A DNA stretch of 64,000 nt from positions 68,501,558 to 68,565,557 of the forward strand of contig NC_134825.1 in the NCBI RefSeq assembly GCF_004210375.1. The letters are read 5' to 3'. Below are positions 49,766 through 62,459 of the stretch, in pieces. Below the pieces are notes generated by a model. That model worked only from the letters and a program-made list of their open reading frames with translations. It ran no database searches and was not told where the DNA came from. Positions within the stretch are counted from its first letter, which is position 1; each line of letters begins with the position of its first letter. A program made the position numbers and the translations under genes. The DNA is from Tachypleus tridentatus. Taxonomy: Eukaryota; Arthropoda; Merostomata; Xiphosura; Limulidae.

Positions 49766-50682
49766 AAAAAAAAAAAAAAAAAAAAATTCTCCGAGTTGCA
49801 AGTCGAGAGAATTCAACTGCTTAATACCCTCTCCCCAAAGAACTATACCAATACAAAGCTTATAAGTTATAAAGATAAAAGACTCAAACATTCAATGTGG
49901 TAGAAATTATATCAGCAGATAACAGACTACAGAAAAGGGTGGATTCTGGTTAAGTCAGTGAAAGGTGAATAAACCTTGCTAAATATGGCTAATGTTGCTA
50001 GGGCCATTATCATGGTTTAATGAAAAATCATTTGCCTTAATAATTTCTGTAGATTCTAAAGAGTTTGTTTCTTCTTCGTGGACACAAATTTGTATAACAC
50101 GAATTGAGTTGGTGAAGTAGGAGGGTGTAGGATGTGTTCTGTCATAGGTGGTGGTTAGTTCTCAGATAATACCAATTAAAAACAGTTACTTAAGATACAA
50201 AGACTAGGTTTATAAATCAGATTATGGACTAATGATTGGATTCATCCATCTCCTCTACTTAGTGACCTCTCTGTTAATATTGTTTTGTGTCATTCTTTGT
50301 GTTATTAGTTGGTTATTTAAAGAAAGCTATTAATTCATTTGAACACTCCTCTGTGTCCAGTCAGAGAACTATAAAAACAACGCATTTTTACTTTTTAAGT
50401 GAAAGTTTTTGTTATTTTAGAGCAAAGACAAAGTGACCTATTTGTTTCGTTTGAAACAAAATAAAACGCAGAGTACTTATTGGTTTTAAGTAGTTTGCCT
50501 GAGAAATGTATTTAATTTGTATGATGAAAGGATTTTCCAATTTAGACTGGATCGCTGATTGTTATACAGTTTTATACAGTATCGTCATATTGTAGCCTTT
50601 GTGTTTTTAGTAGAGAAAAAGATTTGGTGGAACACTGTGTCACAGCAAGACAAAACATCTGTGTTGGTGGTAAGAAGTTACA

Positions 50683-50898
50683 AGGCCCGATATGGCTAAG
50701 TGATTAAGGCGCTCGACTCGTAATTTGCGGGTTCAAATGGCCATCAATACCACCATTCGTTGGTAAAGAAGTAGCTCAAGAGTTGGCGGTGGGTTACGAT
50801 GACTAGCTGTCTTCCCTCTAGTGTTACAGTGCTAAAGTAAGGACAGCTAGCGCAGATAGACCTTGAGTACCTTTGCGCGACATTTAAAAACAAACAAG
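50683..50898 (+). repeat. tRNA-derived SINE with internal deletion (twin of 13161)
   Basis: It has the same deletion of the middle block as the twin, so the deletion predates the block duplication. Confidence 0.75.
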
Positions 50899-51386
50899 AA
50901 GTCGCAATAGATGCTCCTATAACTACCAAGAAATACAAAAGATCAAAAGAAGAATTACCGTCATAACTGTGACTTTTGCGAATTTGGGCAGAATCTCCAA
51001 GACAAAAAACCATATCCTCAGCACAAAGTTTTCTCCACAGTAATATACGGTCATACGGAAAAGAAACAGCTAAACTTTGTATAATAGCATTCACCAGGCA
51101 TGTCTTTCTCTGTTGTTACAAGACCGACCTGTGGATTCGTCTTGCGTTTCTTTACAAGAGTTATTAGGTTCTGAAACATTCTAATAATCGATGTTAATTC
51201 TGATTGGGCTGATATCTTTCCAGGATAACATGACTACGTCGATGGGGGAAGATGCACATATGATTCCTCCCTAGATGTGAAAGACTTTCAAAAATGGACA
51301 GAGATTCATAACAGTTCCTTCATGATAGAGGACAATTTAAATGGATATACCATATAAACACCCTGTTGTGATACTTACAACTTGCA

Positions 51387-51658
51387 GGCCCGGCATGGCC
51401 AGGTGGGTTAATGCGTTCGACTCGTAATCTGAGGGTTCGAATCCCCGTCGCACTAAACATGCTTGCCCTTTCAGCCGTGGGGGCGTTATAATGCGACGTT
51501 CAATCCCACTATTCGTTGGTAAAAGAGTAGCCCAATTGTTGGCAGTGGGTGGTAATGACTAGTTGCCTTCCCTCTAGTCTTACACTGCTAAACCAGGGAC
51601 GGCTAGCGCAGATAGCCCTCGTGTAGTTTAGCGCGAGATTTCAAAAACAAACAAACAA
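51387..51658 (+). repeat. Full-length tRNA-derived SINE (twin of 13862)
   Basis: The head ggcccggcatggccaggtgg, box B ggttcgaatcccc and the tail with aaaacaaacaaacaa are intact. Confidence 0.85.
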
Positions 51659-52468
51659 TACAGCTTGCATATCTCTTTTCTCTCATAATTACGAAACTTA
51701 TGAGTCTCCAGATAATTAATTCATTGTTGTTAGCATAGTTCACGCCACAAAAAATTAAATACAAATATGAAAGAGAATACACAATTATATTTTTTCTTTA
51801 TGCTTACTAATGTTACTGCAGTTATACACACACACACGTACATACAATCATAACTTAAATAAAATTCACGATAATATAAACTCTGCAAAATGTTTACGTA
51901 ATATTTTCAGGCTGCTGCCATCTCTTTTCTTGTACTGACAGACGTTGAACTTTAAAGTATGAATATTACACGAAGCATCGTAGTGTAGAAACAAATTGTT
52001 GATATAAATCTTATATTGTGTGGATTTTCACTCCAAATAAGTAAATATTTTTTTAAATGTATTTAAAATGTAGTGGCCTCATGATGAAAAATACCTCTGA
52101 ATTATCAATATCTTTTACGTGTTACTTTTCAAATTTTAAATATGAATGCTATCGTCTACTTCTACTTTGAAGTGTAACACTATTATGTACTTTGTAATCT
52201 ATGGGTATGTTTTTCCATATCCAGTATAAGAGGTCCCACTCTTTAGCAACTCATGTCTTTCACTGAAAAATGTTTTTTTATTTGTACTTTCGGAAACCAC
52301 TAAATCGAAAGAAGTTGACTTTATAATAAGCTTTATGTCCCCATTATTTCGGAAGTGATGCTTTTACATTCTATTAGTGGAAGTATACCGATAGAAGAAC
52401 CATGAATTTCAAAAAGATTACATACTCGTTGAATATGGATCTGCTTTGCTGACGTCAGCATGAGAGTG

Positions 52469-52710
52469 GGTCTGGCATGGTCAGTTGGTCAGGGCGCTGG
52501 ACACGCAACTTGCGGGTTCCGAGTTAGAATCCCCCTTATACCAAACATGCTCACCCTTTCAACCGCAGGGGTGTTATAATGTGATGTTCAATCATTGGTA
52601 AAAGAGTAACCCAAGAGTTGGCGGTGGGCGGGGACGACAAGCTGCCTTCCCTCTAGTCTTGCACTGTTAAATTGGAGAGGGCTGGCCCTCATGTAGCTTT
52701 GCGAGTGCGA
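52469..52710 (+). repeat. tRNA-derived SINE, diverged copy (twin of 14941)
   Basis: It has the head ggtctggcatggtcagttgg with the same damaged box B region, and the tail block ctgccttccctctagtcttg. Confidence 0.75.
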
Positions 52711-53256
52711 GGTTACCACATTACATTGTAGTTAGAATAAAATAAAACGTTTCACCGTCACAACACGCGTGAGTTTCGAAGCTTTAATCGCGGACCACTC
52801 GCTTGCGTTTGTATGTTATGGATCAATAATACACAGAAACTTTGATATTAAATATTTTAAAAGCTTTTATGAAATGAAGTAGTCTTGTCACTTGGCCTTG
52901 TTTTCAAATTTTAAAGATGAAAACCTAATATATTATTTAAAAAAGAAAGATATAAGTACGAAGGATACAATTATTTCGTCGAAGGATATGAGAAAAAAAA
53001 TAGATGTTTTATTTGCAAGTGATACTTAAGATAAGGATAAAATTTATCATTATACTTGCATATCTTCATAAGACAAATGTAAATTCAAAATGCTCTGATG
53101 TATTGGTTTGGTTGTTGTTAATCACAAAACTATAGAATGGGCTATCTGAGCTTTGCAGAACATGGTTATAGAAAACCCGATTCTCACGTCATAAATTTGA
53201 GACTTATCACAAAGCTACTGGAGTACGAGATTATTTGTATGTAGTTAATGCTGTTA

Positions 53257-53345
53257 AGGCACAAAGCTATCTCTACCAGGCACGAGTATCGAACCAAAAA
53301 TTTAGTGTTACAAGCCTCCAGACTTATCGCTGAGCCACTGAACCC
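53257..53345 (-). repeat. Second-family tRNA-derived SINE fragment, minus strand
   Basis: This is the twin of 15690-15778: cacaaagctatctctaccag, then gtatcgaacc, then cttatcgctgagccactg. Confidence 0.55.
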
Positions 53346-53514
53346 ATATCACTGTTCGTGCATAAGAAAACAATATATTGCTGAATATAAACTAAACAAT
53401 AACTGTAGGCAAAAAAGTATAATATATATGTACATTACACTACTCATTGTTGTTAAGGGTAACAATGGCTCCACCATTTTCTGCTGGTTTTCCTGTGACA
53501 TTGCTATTCGATTT

Positions 53515-54240
53515 AAGATTGTTTAAAGCATTTCTTTCGTTTGACTAATGTTATTAGGACTTTAGTTAAGATCTTTACTAAGGAGACTGAGTTTTGCTTC
53601 AGAGAGAGTTATGTTTGAGAGATTAACAAAGTTGCTTGTTCGTTGTTCTTTGCAAGTTTTTTGTGGTTTCTGTTATTTTCAACATATTTGTTAGTTTCAA
53701 AAGACTTATTCGTATAAGAGTATAGAGTGTTTTTTAACGGTTTTTTAGTTTGTTCGATTGGAGAAAAAGGAAGTTTTGTGCTTTTTACTAGACTATTCAA
53801 TGTCGTGGTAGTTTCTTTATGATAAGAAGGAATGCTGTTAGAAGCGATTTTTGTATTGGTGTTGTTGATAGAAAGCTGTTTATTTGTTATTCTTTTAGTG
53901 AAGTAATGTATTAGTTTTATTGGTGAAATTTTTTCAGTTTTTCTTTTACTTCCTCCGTAGCATTGTATAGATAATAATAATGGGAAATGTCTATATCTAG
54001 AATATCAACAGAGTTTTGACAGAATGTTTTAGTGATATTCATGAGTTTTAAGGAGGTGTTTTCAAGGATCTGTTGCCAATTGTTGCAAAAGTTATTATTA
54101 TGTGTTCCTATTGTTTTAATGTGAGAGATTGAGGTATGTTCCTGTTTATTATAACAACTGTTATGGTATGAACGGCTTTTGTAAGCTTTTATAATACTGT
54201 TATATCAAAGTATTTTGACAATTAGATATACCTGTCATAG
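53515..54240 (-). mobile_element. Decayed Penelope-like element fragment, copy 2
   Basis: It matches 15950-16650 almost base for base and includes the same minus-strand NLS...LLSK block. It is truncated and broken like its twin. Confidence 0.5.
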
Positions 54241-55539
54241 GACACTAGTAATAATTATGATAACATGCCTAAAATTAATGTCTTATGGTAAATAATTATT
54301 TCTATATCGGTTGAAAGTTACTCTTTCACACTTTGAAAATAAAGATTTCAAATATATAATGAAGCCTTAGTTATATACTGCTTACCTCATATTTATATAT
54401 ACCCCAATCAAACATCATGTGTTATAAAATAATTAAGTCTGATATGTGCTGAACATATTCAGTTTTGTCTGTAATTTTAATACTTCTTCCTATATCTCTT
54501 CTCGTTTTATGAATCCACAAACTATGTATTGTTTTATCTTTCAGAAACTTCATGTTCTAATCAACTATTTTACTTTTACTTTGATACACAACAGTACCAT
54601 CAACTGATGTTAACGTTAATATTCTATTCATAAATAATATATTACGTTTAAAATTATGCTGAAGAAATATAAATACTATTTGTTTCGTGCTATGAAATGT
54701 ATAACGGAAGTATTCACCTTGATTACAAATTCTGCACTAATTTTGTCTCAACACTACATACGGGCACGTATTGTGCAGACCGAATATTGTTAGAGTGACA
54801 AAATGTTGGATTATCACATTCTGAAGCCCAATGCTGTATCTTAGCTTATTTGTCAGTGCAGCGAAAGCTTGATTTATTACGTAGTTCTTACTGTAGTCAC
54901 TAATTGGTCAATTATAGAGCTGCAGGAAGAGACTTTGGGCTGTTTTGTAAACAGGAAGAGACGCAACTTTCAGCATCACTTCTGAAAACAGAGCGTAATC
55001 ACCTGAAAGTTATTAGAAACTTTGAGCAACTGGAATGAACTTCAGCCCATCACGCGCTTAACTTTTGAAACTTGTAAGCATGTTAGAATATCTTAGTTTC
55101 ATCATTCAAGTAATAAACAAATATGTATAATAAATATACAGAGCTAAAAAAGATGCTTAAAAATATGATTTATGAAAGCGTTTTCTATCTTTATTCATGC
55201 AAAATAACGATGTAAATAACATACACGCTCGATTATTAAAAAGAAATATACAATTGCACATAAAATAGAATGATGAAAACTATTATAAAAATGGCCTAGT
55301 GAAACCAGGATGTCTTTGTTGTATTGGGATTAAAGATACACACAGCAACAAGAGAAACAAATTATGTCCTACGGAAAGCTTGCTGTTAAAAAAAACAGAA
55401 CAATGTACTGATGTAACTTGAACTACCTTTTCATCACTTATATATATAATTACTAGCTTAAGTCTAAGACCCAAAATTTTAAAACAGATCTTTATACGAA
55501 ATTCACAAACGATAACTTCAATATAATAGCAATCACAAC

Positions 55540-55770
55540 CTGACGATTAGGGCGCTCGACTCGAAATTTGCGAGTGAGAAGATCGAATTCCTTCACCAAA
55601 CATTCTCGCACTGACAGTCATAAAATATGACAGTCAAATCCACCAGTCGTGGGTAAACACAAGTAACCAAAATATTGACGATGGAAAATGTTGACTAGCT
55701 CTCTGATCACTTCAAAATTTGTGACGACTGGTGCAGATAACCCTGGAATAATTTTGCCCGAAATTTAACA
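55540..55770 (+). repeat. Old tRNA-derived SINE copy (twin of 17939)
   Basis: It has the same diverged head and tail as the twin upstream of copy B. Confidence 0.6.
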
Positions 55771-56177
55771 AAAAAAACTCATAATTTTTTGCAGATTTCT
55801 ACAGCAATTTATGCACGAGCTTGAACAACTAAAAACACCCTTTTCCCAAGAAATTTAAACGCGCATGCGCTCTTTTTTCCCCCTTAGTAGGTGAATACTC
55901 CGGGAGTTACATTAAATTGGCCTTCACGCAAACAAATAAAAACATAATTAATACAATTATAACAGTTATCGATATTTCACTTTTAGTTACACTTTTGCCT
56001 CAATATAGTGTAGTCTTGGAAAGTAATTAAGAAGAACATTCTGAAAACAAACGTATATTAAAGATATACTTAAAAATTAAATGTGTTTTCACTTATTGTT
56101 TTACATAAAATGTTACAATCGAAATTAAAAAAAAATCGTAGAGCCGCATTCGCCTGGATGGATCAGTTAATTATCTG

Positions 56178-56281
56178 TTTGATTTGGAACACAAAGCTAC
56201 ACAATGAGCTATGTTTGCTTTGCTGGTATCGAAACAATAGCTTTAGTGTTATAAGACCACCAAATTGTTGCTGAGCTACTA
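56178..56281 (-). repeat. Second-family tRNA-derived SINE fragment, minus strand (twin of 18569)
   Basis: It has the same blocks ggaacacaaagctacacaat and ggtatcgaaac as the twin. Confidence 0.55.
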
Positions 56282-56586
56282 GTGGACCATTAAATAGCAA
56301 ACATATTAGACAATCATAGTTCAACTACACAACAGGAATTACAGCAAACAACGTTTGTACAGAATTATTACTCAGAGTTGTAGCGTTTAATTTTCAAAGT
56401 TTTCATTGATATGACATTATTTAGTAACACGTCACACTATTCTAATAAAGCGTTATCGTATGAAAATACCATTAATAAAAACACTATGGTTTAAAAATAC
56501 CAAACCACAAATCTGCTAATTTCAATTAATTCGCTACATATATTATGCCTAAACAAAGCTTGCATACGTTTGACTTTGACAATCAA

Positions 56587-56611
56587 GACGTCATCAATCT
56601 AGGTGACGTCA
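56587..56611. promoter_or_regulatory. Paired CRE/ATF-like motifs upstream of copy D
   Basis: GACGTCA lies at 56587 and TGACGTCA at 56604-56611, with cores 18 bp apart. Half sites TGACGT (57004) and ACGTCA (57048) follow as in B. Confidence 0.4.
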
Positions 56612-57239
56612 CTATTAACTCGTACTTTTCTGGCACAAAACGTAGAATGGTTTCCTACACTTTTTTTTGCTCTGTATCAGATAGAGAGATGAAAATAAAC
56701 TTGTGTCTATACGTGCACACAAGCAAATTGCTTATAAAGAACAGTCTAAAAAAGAAAAACTATTTAAACTCGTGACATTCGCAAAAATTATTCAAATCAC
56801 TTATATATAAAAGCTATGAAAACAAGTTATGTCATATCAATTCATAATGAAAATTACTCTGATTATTTAACGCTTGTATAACCACTATTCTTGTAGCTGA
56901 AAATGTTGTTTGCTTCATAAGGCCCTGCTTCTCAAAGTACGTAGATTATGATAACGTGTGAAATAAAAGTAACAAATTCACAGAAAACAGATGGTCTGGA
57001 ATGTGACGTCTTCTATAACGTTGCCCAATTAGAAACCCTGGCACTGAACGTCATATTGTTGTTTTCCTCGCGGAATGGAATGTCCAGTTTAAGAAACATA
57101 CACACACCTACTTTGTAGAATGTGTACACGTAATTAAATGAGATAAAGTCACCGATTGGCCAACACAGACTCCCTCTTACCGAGAAACCAATTTCCAATT
57201 AATAGGCTAACATATTTCTCTCGTAATTGATTCTTACCA

Positions 57240-57525
57240 TCACATGGTGTACTGGGAAACTGGTATTTCCAAAACTGTTCACTCATTTATCTATATAAAG
57301 AAGATCACTAGCTTACTTGCTCTAAGATATCACGAAAGTTATTATACTCTGATTATAAAGTTCTTCAGAAGTTATAATTTATCTTTGCTTCAACGTTTGA
57401 TTTAAGGAGATTTCAAGCTAATATCAACAGCTAGTTTTTGTTACATACGAAGTTGACATTAATTACTAAAGCATATCGCAGTGAGAAAACTATTTGGCTT
57501 GTGTTGAGAAATCTTAACTCGGAAG
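57240..57525 (+). promoter_or_regulatory. Core promoter and 5' leader of copy D
   Basis: The TATA box tatataaag lies at 57292-57300, 226 bp before the ATG. The region is nearly identical to that of copy B, so copy D keeps an apparently complete promoter despite its large internal deletion. Confidence 0.65.
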
Positions 57526-59500
57526 ATGTACAGTTTTGGGAGACTTCCATTGTCCGACGTGTCCAACAACACAGTCTCCAGTTATAATGTCAGTGACGTG
57601 GATGATTATAACAGCTACCTACGAGACCTTTTAAGAAAGATGTTAGAAGAGTACGAGAAAAGAAGAGAATTGAACGGTTCTGAGAACGGTAGGCAGTTCA
57701 TATTTTGGATTTATTGTATTTTAAATTTCATTTTATTTCTACTTCGGACATTTAATATTACCTGAACATAAACTGTAGTGTTTCTGTAAACCTCTCTCTC
57801 TCAGTATAAGTAGAACAGTATCAGCCATATTGTCAGCCAGCAGCGTTTACTACACTGGAATTACAGCTAAAATGTTGAAACGGAAGAGTGATAAATTTAT
57901 CCTTCAACCTAAGCAAGGTACACTTATGTTACCTAGTTTCACCTTTCTTGTATCCGTATGATTTGTACTGATTAGAAAGAGCTGCTTATAAATAGTCTAA
58001 TTAATATATGTGAGGTAATTAATAAACAGGACAGGTGTGGGTGTTGACGAAGTAAATAGAGTTCTGATAATACTGTAATTACTTAGTTCAGTATGGAAAC
58101 GTACAAATCTAATAAAACGTTAAATATCAAATTTATCTTTAAATATATATATATGTATATTAGAACAAATTTGATATTTCCCAAAAGTAATGTTCAGGAA
58201 TTTTCTCTCTTTATATAAGTAATGAAAAACGATGATGTAACTACAGATATGTATTCACAATATTTATTATTAAAAACAATGAATTACATAGAATTAATTT
58301 GTGATCTCGTTTTGTTACATGGAAAAAGTGAAGCATAAATGTGTACAATTAATTTAACGTTCGGTATACATTGAGAAATAGGTTTAGGGAAAATTGTAAT
58401 AATTGTCCGTAGGGATTATAGAGATTCGTTCTACATAGAAAGTTATATTAAATATGTGTTATTTACAGAGGAACTTCTTTCGATTAAATTGACCTCAAGC
58501 GAATATCTCGACAAACTGGTGGATTACGCCATGATAAAAATCTACGCTTTGGCCACAGTGATGGAAACGCAGCAATCCTGGTCTGGTGAGGACGATTTTG
58601 TACTGGACAAACCGAAGTTGAGTCTTGAGGTAAGGTCAAATAAAGTTATTATTGTTGAAATTATAACGGTAGACACTACATTATGTTCCATATCTAGAAT
58701 CCATGATAAATCCTCGATAATGAAATGTACTGTTATTATTATTTAACTTAGGTCCACGGAACTCCAGAGGTTGGAAGACCATTTGAATTAGTTATCACTT
58801 TTCAAAACCCACTGAAACGTACTCTGGAAGATTGTGTCTTCAATATTGAAGGACCGGGAATTGCAGGACCGTACCATTCCAAGTTCAGGTGAGGAACATG
58901 TTGCCCTCTCGTGTCAACATTTGATTGAATTTAATTTTACACACAATGTTTTAAACCTATCCACATTTACAAACAAACAAATATGATTCGTCTTTATTTT
59001 ATAAGTTTAATTTAAGGCTATCTCAAATGTAAAATAAACAGATTCAGCTACAATGTGTGAGACGTTGATAAAAAAAACGGTTAAAAGACTAAGAAATACT
59101 TATGAACTTAACAGTTGTTTCTCATATAGTAATTTTAACTTTGTTTATAATCTATTAAGATCTTCTTAAGTCCAACAACTGTAGTTCAGAGACTAGTGAT
59201 AATTAAGTTTGTAGATTAACATCGAATCTGAATAATGTTACCTGTTTAACTACGTTTAAAACATTACAAAGTTTACACATGCATGGTTATATTATGTGTT
59301 TTCATAACGTAATTTTGTACCATTACAGGGATATCAAACCAGGAGAAAGTATAACTCATAACGAAAAACTCGTTCCTCAGCAGCCTGGTTCCAAGACAAT
59401 ATTCGTCACTTTCAGCTCTCGGCAGCTCATCCAGCTCATGGGATCAAAACATATTGAGGTGATCCCAAAATCCGATCCAAGCCACAACGAGACTTTATAA
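57526..59500 (+). CDS. Transglutaminase copy D: core-deleted, N-terminus plus C-terminal barrels
   Basis: Exon 1 (57526-57688) is complete. Intron 1 then runs only to about 57812, where it joins the middle of exon 11 (remnant 57813-57917). Exons 12-14 follow at 58469-58629, 58752-58888 and 59329-59500, all open and without the indels seen in A and B. About residues 55-582 of the normal protein are gone: the beta-sandwich, all three catalytic residues, the Ca sites and part of barrel 1. Exon 1 ends in phase 1 and exon 12 begins in the matching phase, so direct joining gives 210 residues in frame. An AG at 57817-57818 would instead keep part of exon 11 and give 243 residues. An earlier AG after a pyrimidine run (57783-57804) would lead to a stop at once. 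It cannot be an enzyme. It may be a pseudogene, an assembly collapse, or a non-catalytic decoy; the sequence alone does not decide. Confidence 0.75.
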
Positions 59501-62400
59501 GTTCCATTTAAAGTTACTGTTTCGGATGCAGGAGCGGTTAAAGTGTTGTAAACTTTAGGGTATTGAATCCCGTTGTTTCATTAATATACTCGTATTTCTG
59601 TGTAACTTATACCTTTCAGGGATCAACTTTTGTTTTTTTAAGCATGTTAATTTTCTGTTTTTGCTTTCTCATTGCAATACGATATGTTATAGTATTTCAT
59701 AGAATTTTTAAATATATTTTCGAAGTCCTGAAGGTTGATGCTATATTTATACCACTTAGGTTCAACGAGTGAGCAATTTTTCACTTAAAATATATTTTCC
59801 ATGTCTCCAGTTTAAATCACGTATTTGTTTCTATTGAAATACTTAATATCTGTTGTGCATTTTTCAAATTAAGATCGTATTTATTTATTTATATATTTAT
59901 TTATTTATATCTCGTGCAGTAAATGACAAAATGCTCATAGTGTATTAAACCTTTTTAAAAATATCAATGAAATATAGTATTTGTTTGAATTAATTCGTGA
60001 AGGCAGGTTTGCCATTAAATACACTTTCAAAGTTAATTCCTTAATAGAACCAGAAAGAAAATCGAAAAACATTTTAATTAAAGTATCTCAGTCATGGTGA
60101 TGATTTCATGTCTGGAAGGTGAGTTGCGCTGACGTAAATAAATAGCAACATTTAAGTATTTTAATATTAGGTATAATATTAAACATTAATAAAATTTTGA
60201 AATTACTCACTTTCTCTAAAAGGAAATTATTCTGTTGGACAAGCAATCGTAAGGTATACATACATATATATTTGTAATTTATAGTAAATAGCAGTCTTAA
60301 ATACATTAATAACAATATTATATCATGTGGTCTTTTCCAATGAGATGCACAAGAGCCCTGAATTTCTAATCAAGTTTAAAATATATTGTTTTTCTGCTAA
60401 TCGAACATTCCACATTATGAAGCACGCTCTTTGATCATTCGTAATAAAGAGATAATACAAAATAATTGTTTTTATTTTTCAGAAGGTTAAATTACCTCAT
60501 GTGACGTCGACATTTAAACTTAAGCAGTGATAATAAATAGCTGATCGTAGAAAACGAAAAAAAAAAAACCATTTCTAACATAGTTTGCTGGTACTTTGAA
60601 CCCATAACATATTTATAATGAACAAACTTTAACGTTTTCTATATATTTCATATTACAAAAACAGAGAGAAACTTTTAAATCAACTTATTTGGTGTCTCAG
60701 TTCTTCTTTCTTAGAACAATTTGTTAACTGAAATGATTAAAATGTAAACGAGATACATATATCAGTTGTATGCGGTTGTATTATACTTTCATTAACATGT
60801 TGTGAAAAGACATCATGAAAATTTTAAACTGGATACACATAGTTCTTCATAGTAAAGCTACTTTATATTACCTGCTGTATCCACTGACGAGAATCGAACC
60901 CTGATGTTAGCTTTTTAATTCCGGAGACTTGCAACTGTGTAACTTAATATACAAGGTGTTAACCCACATATAGATACTTAAAGGAACCGTTATCAAGATC
61001 ACTAATAATATGAAAGTACTATGGCTAATCACTTAGGTTATAACTACATCATTCTTTTCGTGTGCTATTGTGAACGTTTGTAAAAATTAGCCCAGTTATA
61101 CAGGTATTGCATATTAATTACAATCTATTGATATAACAGTTTCTATTAATAAAGAGGGAATATGTTTCATTTCTAATTAGAATTTATCAACTTACATGGT
61201 TTCATAAACTAATACTAACCAGTTAGTATTAGTTAGACACGTCTAACTAACAAATAAAACTAAACATCGCTTGTTAAATTTTCTCTCTCGTATACAACAC
61301 TGTCTGACCGACTTTCTCGCTAACTGATTAACTAACCCAGTCACAAGCTACTTCTGGTGTTTTTATAAAATACTAGTTTTGTCCAAAAAAATTTACGAAA
61401 ATTGGATACGTCACGTAAGATTTAAACACCAGATATAAACCTTTATAATTACGTCATACCGAACCTTCTACTTGAAAAAAAAGACTAAATTCAATGACAA
61501 AAAAAAAGCCTATAACTTTAGACTTCCCTAGATTTCGAAATCCCTAGAACAATCTTAATACACAAATGAAAGAAAAGTATGTTAAAGTTCCATATTTATT
61601 TATAGCATTCTCATTTACAATTGTGAAAATATAATATTTGTTAATGGAATCATTAGTACCAAATCGTTAATTAATCGTGAACAAAACGAGATTTTTTTCT
61701 CTTCTGTAGTTTGTGGAACTTGGACGAAACAATCACTGTCCTTTGTTTTCACTTTATGTCTTTATATCACGTGGAGAGACCTCTATGATAGATGGTTGAA
61801 CGAATACTTTTGTGTCTGTTGTCCTCTTGATACTCTAGACGTGGTTTCGACAGGAACAACAGGTTCTCCAACAAATTTTCTTATCTCTGATGATGGTTTT
61901 GCTGGAACTAAAACAATTAGTCGTTCTATTGTCGACATCTTTCCAAAGACGGACAGATAACTTGATATTTGGCTTGAACCACCTAATCTTCTGTGTTCTG
62001 TTCTGTTAAACTTCAGTTCGGCTCTCTTCACGACCCTGTTCATCTTTGTAATTACTTGAAATCCAATTTATAATGATGTAATTGTTATATAGTGCATAGA
62101 AATTTCATTTTTGTATGCTGTAAAAATATTTCCAAATCAAATAACTTCCCAATAAGCACTCATTCTCGGTATCAATTATGCACACATTATACTGTATAGA
62201 TAAACTTTCCACAGGGGTGGAGGAAGTTCCAGCTTTCCTGTTGTTGGACCTTTTTATACATTTGCAGTTAGAATCAGTAAATGGTCTGGCTTCTTTAAAT
62301 AACAACTTATTATCTCATATGAAGGAGATACGTTTTCGTAGCTCATCTTTGCCTGTAAACCCAATTAATTCTTATTTTCTGATGCCATTGGACTCAACTT
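59501..62400. other. 3' flank of copy D: no confirmed gene
   Basis: The first 640 bp match the 3' flanks of the other copies. From about 60140 the sequence leaves A and C but resembles the flank of B (28155 onwards). It holds AT-rich DNA and an 86-codon minus-strand open frame (61783-62043), listed separately. Nothing else is recognised. Confidence 0.6.
61783..62043 (-). other. Open frame of 86 codons, minus strand, function unknown
   Basis: The peptide starts MNRVVKRAELKFNRTEHRRL, is basic at its N-terminus and ends KYSFNHLS. The homologous DNA downstream of A (about 8515-8745) and C (about 47100-47335) has stops and indels in the same frame. It may be an ancient exon or simply an open stretch by chance. 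No family is recognised. Confidence 0.25.
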
Positions 62401-62459
62401 GTTGACTGTCAAGGACCGTGTGTCTGCTGGTGTACAACATTATTCACACGTTAAATCAA

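Larger units (their letters stand above)
45556..57240. other. C-D spacer: near-identical duplicate of the A-B spacer, no host gene seen
   Basis: It carries the same order of elements as 6959-19610: foldback element, SINE, coding-like repeat, SINEs, Penelope-like fragment, second-family SINE. Differences are mostly single bases, homopolymer lengths and two larger missing segments (at about 50445 and 50575). No gene-like open frame is seen. Confidence 0.75.
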
